Origin: an uncultured Aquincola sp.
GTDB lineage: Bacteria > Pseudomonadota > Gammaproteobacteria > Burkholderiales > Burkholderiaceae
DNA: 6,682 nt
Direction: 5' to 3'
Assembly (NCBI GenBank): GCA_937883885.1
Contig: CAKZXL010000491.1
Span: forward strand, 1-6,682
Each line of letters opens with the position of its first letter. The first letter of the stretch is position 1. Below the pieces are notes generated by a model that worked only from the letters and a program-made list of their open reading frames with translations, was not told the origin of the DNA and made no database searches. A program made the position numbers and the translations under genes. Positions 1 through 5,414 of the stretch are shown piece by piece.

Positions 1-1855
1 CCGGCGCCCAGCGGGCCAGCGTGGCCGACAGCTGCGCCATCGTCACCGGCTTGCTGAGGAAGTCGTCCATGCCGGCCGCGCGGCAGGCGGCCTGGTCTTC
101 GGGCATGGCGGCGGCGGTCAGGGCCACGATGGGCAGATGCCGCGGGCCGGGCTGCTCGCGCGCTTCGGCGGCGCGGATGCTGCGCGCGGCCTCGAAGCCA
201 TCGGTGCCCGGCATGTGGCAGTCCATGAACACCAGCGCATAGGGCCGCTGCCGCACCGCCTGGCAGGCCTGCGCGCCATCGGCCACCACGTCCACCTCGC
301 AGTGCAGGCGGTCGAGCATCTCGCGCAGCACCATCTGGTTGACCTCGTTGTCCTCGGCCAGCAGCACCCGGCGGCGCTGGCGCGGCGGCTCGGGCGCTGG
401 CGCCTGCCGGTGCACCACCGCGGCCGGCCGTGGCCCAGCGGATGGCGCCGCCGGCGCCACGCCGGGCACCGGCTGCACCGGCAGCGTGAACACGAAGCAG
501 CTGCCCTGCCCCGGCGTGCTGTGCACGCGGATCTCGCCGCCCATCACCCGCAGCAGCTGCTGTACGATGGACAGGCCCAGGCCGCTGCCGCCATGGCTGC
601 GGGTGGTGGACGAATCGGCCTGCACGAAGGGCTCGAAGATGTGCGCCCGCTGCGCCGGCGAGATGCCGATGCCGGTGTCCTCCACCTCGAACACGAGCTG
701 CTGGCCGGCCGCCGCCGGCTGGCAGTCCAGACGCAGCGCCACCTGGCCGTGCGGCGTGAACTTGACGGCGTTGGACAGCAGGTTCAGCAGCACCTGCTGC
801 AGCCGCAGCGGATCGGCCAGCACCTGCTGCGGCACCTCGGGCGCCACCTCGGCCTGCAGGCGCAGGCGCTTGAACTGGGCCTGCGGCCGCAGCACGGCCA
901 TGGTTTCGTCCACCAGCCGGCGCAGGTCCACCGGCTCGGGCGCCAGTTCCATGCGGCCGGCCTCGATGCGCGAGAGGTCGAGCACGTTGTCGATGATGCC
1001 CAGCAGCACCTGGCCCGATTGCCGCGCCGTCTCGGCATAGCGGCGCTGGTCGTCGGCCAGCGGCGTGCCCAGCAGCAGCTCGGTGGCGCCCAGCACGCCG
1101 TTCATCGGGGTGCGGATCTCGTGGCTCATCATCGCCAGAAAGCGCGACTTGGCCACGCTGGCCTGCTCGGCCATGCGGCGCGCCAGGCGCAGCTCATGGG
1201 CCTGCGCTTCCAGCTCGCCGGTCTTGCCTTCCAGCGTGTCCACCAGCTGGCGCGCGGTGCGCACCGCGGTGCGGGTGCGCAGCCGCAACCGCTCGGTGAC
1301 GAAGCCGGTGAAGGCCAGGTACCCACCGGTCAGGTACATCACCGTGGCCAGGGCCAGACGCTCGCCCCAGCGGCCCTCTTCCAGGCCCAGCGTGGCCAGC
1401 AGCAGCACATAGGCCAGGTAGCCGGCCACCACCACGTGGCTGAAGTAGAGCGCCCGCCGGAAGCCATAGCCCACCTGGTCGGCCACGCGCACCAGCAGCA
1501 GGTAGCCGAAGAACAGGTGCGTCTGCTCCAGCCAGTGCAGCGTCAGCAGCCACATCGGCAGGTCGAGGTGCATGAACAGCAGGCTCAGGTCGAAGCGGCC
1601 GGTGCGGCCATACAAGCGCCACAGCACCACCCAGCTCACCAGGCCGTAGCCCATGTTGGCGGCCACCAGGGCCCAGAGCGCCGGATCGTGCTGGCGGCTG
1701 CCGGGCGTGCTGATCACGGCCATGAAGCACAGCACGGCAAAGCCGATCAAGCGGACCAGCGGAATCTGCACCGCATGCACGCGACGTGCATTGACCAGCT
1801 TGCGCTGCTGCAGCTCGACCGGATCGAGCGTGAAGCTGGAGTCCTGCGGCGGCAT
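1..1855 (-). CDS. Membrane-bound hybrid sensor histidine kinase/response regulator, RpfC-like layout (C-terminus beyond left edge)
   Basis: Autophosphorylating inner-membrane sensor kinase with a built-in receiver. Reading from the ATG at 1855, 618 codons are visible. Residues about 31-187 are strongly hydrophobic and form five or six likely membrane segments with almost no periplasmic loop. A charged, probably helical linker follows (188-235). The HisKA dimerisation domain carries MSHEIRTP with phospho-acceptor His245. The ATPase domain has the N box (LLNLLSNAVKFT, about 355-366), G1 box (EDTGIGIS, 392-399) and G2 box (GGSGLGLS, 422-429). After a Pro/Ala-rich linker (about 460-492) comes a REC domain with acidic pair Glu501/Asp502, phospho-acceptor Asp545 (FMDCHMPG), Thr580 and Lys602. 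An Hpt domain could lie beyond the edge. Few-loop membrane sensor, HisKA, ATPase and REC in this order recall RpfC, but the signal is not identifiable. No Shine-Dalgarno is evident before the start. It is co-oriented with the baeSR-like pair, 78 bp downstream of it, so co-transcription is possible but unproven. Confidence 0.95.
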   Translation of the reverse strand, partial: MPPQDSSFTLDPVELQQRKLVNARRVHAVQIPLVRLIGFAVLCFMAVISTPGSRQHDPALWALVAANMGYGLVSWVVLWRLYGRTGRFDLSLLFMHLDLPMWLLTLHWLEQTHLFFGYLLLVRVADQVGYGFRRALYFSHVVVAGYLAYVLLLATLGLEEGRWGERLALATVMYLTGGYLAFTGFVTERLRLRTRTAVRTARQLVDTLEGKTGELEAQAHELRLARRMAEQASVAKSRFLAMMSHEIRTPMNGVLGATELLLGTPLADDQRRYAETARQSGQVLLGIIDNVLDLSRIEAGRMELAPEPVDLRRLVDETMAVLRPQAQFKRLRLQAEVAPEVPQQVLADPLRLQQVLLNLLSNAVKFTPHGQVALRLDCQPAAAGQQLVFEVEDTGIGISPAQRAHIFEPFVQADSSTTRSHGGSGLGLSIVQQLLRVMGGEIRVHSTPGQGSCFVFTLPVQPVPGVAPAAPSAGPRPAAVVHRQAPAPEPPRQRRRVLLAEDNEVNQMVLREMLDRLHCEVDVVADGAQACQAVRQRPYALVFMDCHMPGTDGFEAARSIRAAEAREQPGPRHLPIVALTAAAMPEDQAACRAAGMDDFLSKPVTMAQLSATLARWAP

Positions 1856-1888
1856 GGGACCGGGAGAGTGATGCTCGGCCCAGCTTAT

Positions 1889-1934
1889 CGCCCAAAGCCC
1901 TGGGCGTGGCCCCCTAAAGCGCCGCTTCGGCGGC
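1889..1934 (-). terminator. Two tandem stem-loops after the baeR-like gene; possible weak terminator or attenuator
   Basis: On the minus strand the first hairpin has a perfect 5-bp stem GCCGC/GCGGC (1934-1930 with 1925-1921) and a 4-nt loop. It begins within the TAG stop codon of the response regulator gene and is followed by GCTTTAG, which has only a short T run. The second has a perfect 6-bp stem CGCCCA/TGGGCG (1906-1901 with 1894-1889) and a 6-nt loop. The stems are GC-rich but short and no long U tract follows, so Rho-independent termination would be weak. They fill most of the 78-bp gap before the hybrid kinase gene and could instead reduce read-through into it or protect the upstream mRNA. 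At this GC content short hairpins also arise by chance. Confidence 0.35.
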
Positions 1935-2614
1935 TAAAGCTCCAGCTTGTAGCCCACGCCGTAGATGCTGCGTATGGGGTCCTGGCCGGGCGCTGCCGCT
2001 TCCAGCTTGCGGCGCAGGTTCTTGACGTGGCTGTCCACCGCGCGGTCGGTGACGGCGCGGCCGTCGTCGTGCAGACGGTCGAGCAGGCTGTCGCGCGAGA
2101 ACACGCGGCCCGGCGTGGCGGCCAGCGCCTTGAGCAGGCGGAATTCCACCGGCGTCAGCTCCAGCGGCACGCCGCGCCAGCTGGCGCGCCAGCCGGCCTC
2201 GTCGATCTGCAGCGGGCCGGGCATGGGCGGCGGGCCGCGGCGGGCGCGGCGCAGGATGGCGCGCACCCGCGCCATGATCTCGCGCGGGCTGAAGGGCGTC
2301 TTGCAGATGTAGTCGTCGGCGCCCAGGTCCAGGCCCAGCAGGCGGTCGGCCTCTTCCACCCGGGCGGTGAGCATCACGATGGGCACGTCGCTGCGCTCGC
2401 GCAGCGCGCGGCACACGGCCAGCCCGTCCATGCCCGGCAGCATGATGTCCAGCAGCACCAGGTCGGCCGGCTGCGCTTCGATGGCCGGCAGCACCTCGCG
2501 GCCGTCGGCGATCCACTGCGGCTCATGCCCTTCGGCGCGCAGGTAGTCGCCGATCAGGCTGGCCATCTTGGGTTCGTCCTCCACCACGAGGATGCGGGCG
2601 GAAGCGCCGTTCAT
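1934..2614 (-). CDS. baeR: BaeR-like OmpR-family response regulator
   Basis: Cytoplasmic two-component transcription factor of 226 residues, normal for the OmpR/PhoB family. The N-terminal receiver (about 6-122) has acidic residues Glu12/Asp13, phospho-acceptor Asp56 (LLDIMLPG), Thr83 and Lys105. The C-terminal winged-helix DNA-binding domain (about 133-226) has the hallmarks LTPVEFRLLKAL, VFSRDSLLDRL, VDSHVKNLRRKLE and YGVGY. Stretches such as RILVVEDEPK, DRLLGL, GADDYICK, ASWRG and VTDRAVDSH closely match E. coli BaeR, which supports the symbol. The ATG at 2614 was chosen because it overlaps the kinase stop (ATGA), has GAGG 7 nt upstream (2622-2625), and starts the protein just before the first receiver strand; the open frame continues upstream only as a shadow of the kinase gene. 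Oddity: an extra Thr106 sits between Lys105 and Pro107 (KTPFSPRE where the family has KPFSPRE). It should be phosphorylated by the adjacent kinase and probably regulates the divergent pump operon (inference). Confidence 0.95.
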   Translation of the reverse strand: MNGASARILVVEDEPKMASLIGDYLRAEGHEPQWIADGREVLPAIEAQPADLVLLDIMLPGMDGLAVCRALRERSDVPIVMLTARVEEADRLLGLDLGADDYICKTPFSPREIMARVRAILRRARRGPPPMPGPLQIDEAGWRASWRGVPLELTPVEFRLLKALAATPGRVFSRDSLLDRLHDDGRAVTDRAVDSHVKNLRRKLEAAAPGQDPIRSIYGVGYKLEL

Positions 2615-4026
2615 GCCGCCGCCTCGCCCGAGGTGGGCAGCACCACCCGCATCGCCAGCCCGCCCAGCGCCGAAGGGCCGGCGTCGATGCGGCCGCCGTG
2701 CGCGGCCACGATGCTGCGGCAGATGGCCAGGCCCAGCCCGGCGCCACCGCTGGCGCGGCTGCGCGAGCCTTCCACCCGGTAGAAGCGGTCGAACAGGCGC
2801 GTGACACGGTGCGCCGGCACGCCGGGCGCCGAGTCCTCGAACTCGAGCTTCACGGCCTGGCCGCCAGGCTCGGCCTGCACCCGCACCAGCAGCTGGCCGC
2901 CGGCGTCGGTGTAGCGCACGCTGTTTTCCATCAGGTTGTTGAAGAGCTGCTGCAGCCGGCGCTCGTCGGCCAGCACCACCGGCGGCTCGGCCGGCAGCTC
3001 GGTGCGCAGCGCCAGCCCGGCATCGGCCAGGCGGCCGGCAAAGGCATCGAGCGTGGTGCACAGCAGGTCGACGATGTCCACCGGCGCCTTGCGGTAGGTG
3101 AGCGCGCCCACGTCGGCCAGCGACAGGTCGTAGAGGTCGCTGACCAGCTTGTTCAGCGTGGCCACCTCGGCCTGCAGCGACTTGACGGTGGCCGGCGTCA
3201 TCGCATGCACGCCGTCCTCGATGGCTTCCAGCTCGCCGTGCAGCACGCCCAGCGGCGTGCGCAGCTCGTGCGACACATCGGCCAGAAAGTCGCGGCGCAT
3301 GCGCTCGTTGCGCTCCAGCGTGTCGGCCAGGGTGTTGAAGTCGCGCGCCAGCTGGCCCACTTCGTCGTCGGCATCCACCACCACACGGCTGCCGTATTCA
3401 CCCGCCGCCAGCCGGTGGGTGGCCGCCGCCACCTGGCGCACCGGGCGCAGCAGCCGCCGCGCCACCCACAGCGCGATGACGGCGGCCAGCAGCACGCACA
3501 CCGCGCCGATGGCCCAGCTGGCGCGGATCTGGTGCCACTCGAAGCGCTGGTCGCCACCGCCGCTGACGGTCTGGAACGGCGCCATCATCAGCCAGCCCAC
3601 GCGCTCGCCGTCCACCACGATCTCGCGCCGCACCGAATCGGCGCCCAGCGCGCCATAGCCGACGACGAAGCGCTCCTGTTCGTCCAGCAGGGTGAAGCGC
3701 AGCAGCGCGCCGGTGAGGTCGGACACCTGCGGCGGCGCGCGGCCGCTGCCGTTGGCGGGCACGGAAGCTGCGTCGCTGGCCGGCACCCGCAGGATGCGGA
3801 ACCACTCGGGCCGGTTGCCCTGCACGAAGCCCCAGCTGCCATTGGCCGCATAGGCGCGGGCCAGCCGCGGCACGGCTGCGTCCATGCGCAGCAGCGCCTG
3901 TTCGTTCAGGTAGCCGATGAAGCCGCGGGTGTAGCTCAGGTGCGCGGCCACGCCCATCGCCAGCACGGCGAAGGCAGCGATGGCCAGCACCGCCAGAAAC
4001 AACCGGGCCGTGATGCTGATCTTCAT
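2611..4026 (-). CDS. baeS: BaeS-like envelope-stress sensor histidine kinase
   Basis: Inner-membrane sensor kinase of 471 residues, close to the size of E. coli BaeS. The first membrane segment is at about 9-29, a periplasmic sensor region of roughly 140 residues follows, and the second membrane segment is at about 171-189. A HAMP linker (about 190-243) leads to HisKA with DVSHELRTPL and phospho-acceptor His253. The ATPase domain has an N box (LFNNLMENSVRYTD, Asn368), G1 box (EDSAPGV, Asp398), F box (LFDRFYR) and G2 box (GGAGLGLA, 427-434). Matches to BaeS extend beyond catalytic boxes: MRRDF, GELEAI, SLQAEV, YRKAPVD and EGSRSRASGG. The sensor region also shares the pattern RGFI-Y with BaeS near its start. 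The ATG at 4026 puts MKISITARLFL just before the first membrane helix; a modest GGTGAG lies 11 nt upstream (4038-4043). It ends in an ATGA overlap with the response regulator gene, so the two are translationally coupled. BaeS proteins respond to envelope damage and toxic compounds such as indole; the ligand here is unknown. Confidence 0.95.
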   Translation of the reverse strand: MKISITARLFLAVLAIAAFAVLAMGVAAHLSYTRGFIGYLNEQALLRMDAAVPRLARAYAANGSWGFVQGNRPEWFRILRVPASDAASVPANGSGRAPPQVSDLTGALLRFTLLDEQERFVVGYGALGADSVRREIVVDGERVGWLMMAPFQTVSGGGDQRFEWHQIRASWAIGAVCVLLAAVIALWVARRLLRPVRQVAAATHRLAAGEYGSRVVVDADDEVGQLARDFNTLADTLERNERMRRDFLADVSHELRTPLGVLHGELEAIEDGVHAMTPATVKSLQAEVATLNKLVSDLYDLSLADVGALTYRKAPVDIVDLLCTTLDAFAGRLADAGLALRTELPAEPPVVLADERRLQQLFNNLMENSVRYTDAGGQLLVRVQAEPGGQAVKLEFEDSAPGVPAHRVTRLFDRFYRVEGSRSRASGGAGLGLAICRSIVAAHGGRIDAGPSALGGLAMRVVLPTSGEAAA

Positions 4027-4137
4027 GCCACGCCGATCTCACCGCGTTCGGGCGCCGGGTGCAAGCGCCACGCCGCAAGGCCCGCACTTGTAACCGCCTT
4101 CAACATCCCTCCACATTCGTCCGCCAGCATCGCCCGC
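4027..4137. promoter_or_regulatory. Divergent promoter region between the baeSR-like and acrAB-like operons
   Basis: This 111-bp gap separates two genes read in opposite directions, so it must contain the start signals for both. It includes the most AT-rich stretch in the area (4086-4118). On the plus strand a weak sigma70-like pair is TTGTAA (4088-4093) and CACATT (4112-4117), 18 bp apart; it matches the consensus at about 4 of 6 and 3 of 6 positions and would leave a leader of only some 15-20 nt before the adaptor ATG. No convincing minus-strand promoter was found by eye. No clear Shine-Dalgarno precedes the adaptor start at 4138. The region's role is secure from gene layout; the exact promoter elements are not. 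Confidence 0.5.
4100..4118 (+). promoter_or_regulatory. Candidate response-regulator operator: 10-bp-phased direct repeat
   Basis: TCAACATCC (4100-4108) and TCCACATTC (4110-4118) agree at 7 of 9 positions and are offset by exactly 10 bp, one helical turn. A weaker third copy lies one turn upstream (4090-4098, 5 of 9 matches to the first copy). OmpR/PhoB-family regulators typically bind head-to-tail half-sites spaced 10-11 bp, so this is a reasonable candidate for the BaeR-like protein encoded alongside. It overlaps the weak promoter candidate and lies just upstream of the adaptor gene. It does not obviously match the E. coli BaeR box, and a short repeat can occur by chance. Confidence 0.25.
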
Positions 4138-5400
4138 ATGAAATGCCCTTGCCCTGCCCTGACCGCACCCACCCGCGGCGCCCGCCTGCCCGTCCTGCTG
4201 CTGGCCGCCACCCTGGCGCTGGCCGCCTGCTCCAAGGCCGACGACAAGAAAGCCTCCGCACCGGCCGGCCCCAAGGAAGTGGGCGTGGTTACATTGCAAC
4301 CCGAACGGCTGGCCGTGACCACCGAGCTGCCCGGCCGCACCTCGGCCCGGCTGGTGGCCGAGATCCGGCCGCAGGTGGGGGGCATCGTGCAAAAGCGCCT
4401 GTTCACCGAAGGCTCGATGGTCAAGGCCGGCGACGTGCTCTACCTGATCGAGCCGGCCAGCTTCCAGGCCACCTTCAACAGCGCCCAGGCCAGCCTGCGC
4501 AAGGCTGAGGCGGCGGTGGCGGTGGCGCAGACCACCGCCCGCCGCAATGCCGAGCTGGTGAAGATCGACGCCATCAGCCAGCAGGCCAACGAGCAGTCGC
4601 AGGCGGCGCTGCAGCAGGCCGAGGCCGACCTGGGCGTGGCCCGCGCCACGCTGGAAACCGCGCGCATCAACTTGGGCTTCACGCGCATCACCGCGCCCAT
4701 TTCGGGCCGGGTGGGCCTGTCCACCGTCACGCCGGGCGCGCTGGTCACCGCCAACCAGGCCACGGCACTGACCACGGTGCAGCAGCTGGACCCCATCCAC
4801 GTGGACGTGACGCAGTCCAGCACCGAGGTGCTGCGCCTGAAGCGCGAGCTGGCCGCTGGCCGGCTGCAGCGTGATGCCGATGGGCAGGCGCGCACGACGC
4901 TGGTGCTGGAAGACGGCAGCCAGTACCCGCAGGAAGGCAAGCTGGCCTTCGCCGGCGTGAACGTGGACACCGGCACCGGCAGCATCACGCTGCGGGCGGT
5001 GGTGCCCAACCCGCAGGGCCTGCTGATGCCGGGCATGTACGTGCGCGCGCGGCTGCAGGCCGGCGTGCAGGACGAGGCGCTGCTGGTGCCGCAGCAGGCA
5101 GTCAGCCGCAATGCCACCGGCAAGGCCTCGGCCCTGGTGGTGGATGCCGAGAACAAGGTGGCGCGGCGCCCGGTGACGGTGGACCGCGCGATCGGCAACC
5201 GCTGGCAGGTCACGGGCGGGCTGCAGGCCGGCGACCGGGTGATCGTGGAAGGCTCGCTGCGCGTCAAGCCCGGCGACACCGTGCGTGCCGTGGCCGCGGC
5301 GGCCAGCAGCGCCGGTGGCGCCAGCGCGCCGGCCGGTGGCGGCGCCACCGCGGGTGCCGCCGCCGCAGCGGCCGCCGCTGCGCTGCCCGCCACCCGCTGA
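4138..5400 (+). CDS. acrA: RND efflux periplasmic adaptor lipoprotein, AcrA/MexA family
   Basis: Periplasmic adaptor (membrane fusion protein) of 420 residues linking an RND pump to an outer-membrane channel. The N-terminus is a lipoprotein signal: Arg13/Arg16, a hydrophobic core [15 protein letters not shown] and lipobox LAAC with acylated Cys31. Then come the first beta-barrel and lipoyl half (about 47-106, [10 protein letters not shown] and EIRPQVGG), an alpha-helical hairpin (about 107-175), the second lipoyl half ([19 protein letters not shown]), beta-barrel ([39 protein letters not shown]) and membrane-proximal domain ([20 protein letters not shown]). The hairpin keeps RxxxLxxxxxxS (Arg136, Leu140, Ser147), known from AcrA/MexA-type adaptors as the contact with TolC-type channels. 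Similarity to AcrA is strong throughout, though the exact ortholog (AcrA, MexA, BpeA and so on) cannot be settled here. The ATG at 4138 gives a proper signal peptide; the frame is open for over 1.4 kb upstream but that is antisense to the kinase gene. The last ~35 residues are an Ala/Gly-rich tail. It is first in an operon with the pump gene. Confidence 0.96.
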   Translation: MKCPCPALTAPTRGARLPVLLLAATLALAACSKADDKKASAPAGPKEVGVVTLQPERLAVTTELPGRTSARLVAEIRPQVGGIVQKRLFTEGSMVKAGDVLYLIEPASFQATFNSAQASLRKAEAAVAVAQTTARRNAELVKIDAISQQANEQSQAALQQAEADLGVARATLETARINLGFTRITAPISGRVGLSTVTPGALVTANQATALTTVQQLDPIHVDVTQSSTEVLRLKRELAAGRLQRDADGQARTTLVLEDGSQYPQEGKLAFAGVNVDTGTGSITLRAVVPNPQGLLMPGMYVRARLQAGVQDEALLVPQQAVSRNATGKASALVVDAENKVARRPVTVDRAIGNRWQVTGGLQAGDRVIVEGSLRVKPGDTVRAVAAAASSAGGASAPAGGGATAGAAAAAAAAALPATR

Positions 5401-5405
5401 AGGAG
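5400..5405 (+). promoter_or_regulatory. Ribosome binding site of the RND pump gene
   Basis: AAGGAG begins on the last base of the adaptor's TGA stop codon and lies 9 nt before the pump ATG at 5415. It is the strongest Shine-Dalgarno sequence in the window. It fixes the pump start and suggests efficient re-initiation by ribosomes leaving the adaptor gene, keeping the two proteins made together. Confidence 0.8.
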
Positions 5406-5414
5406 CGCACCGCC

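Noticed and set aside
1194..1895. A minus-strand open frame beginning at a TTG at 1895, near the hybrid kinase start
   Set aside because: It is in a different frame from the kinase and has no recognisable domain, whereas the ATG at 1855 opens the frame holding the membrane segments, HisKA, ATPase and REC domains.
137..2782. An 881-codon open frame on the plus strand
   Set aside because: It lies antisense to the hybrid kinase and response regulator genes, both of which have unmistakable domain motifs. Its product is His/Gln/Arg-rich with no recognisable domain. Stop codons are rare in this register because of the high GC content.
2615..3061. An upstream extension of the response regulator reading frame (about 149 extra codons)
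   Set aside because: It is a shadow of the kinase gene in another frame. The receiver domain begins directly after the ATG at 2614, which overlaps the kinase stop and has a GAGG motif upstream.
2698..4137. A possible 480-codon N-terminal extension of the adaptor gene in the same open frame
   Set aside because: It is antisense to the BaeS-like kinase gene and encodes low-complexity His/Gln/Ala/Arg-rich sequence. The ATG at 4138 gives a textbook lipoprotein signal peptide, so the open frame upstream is chance.
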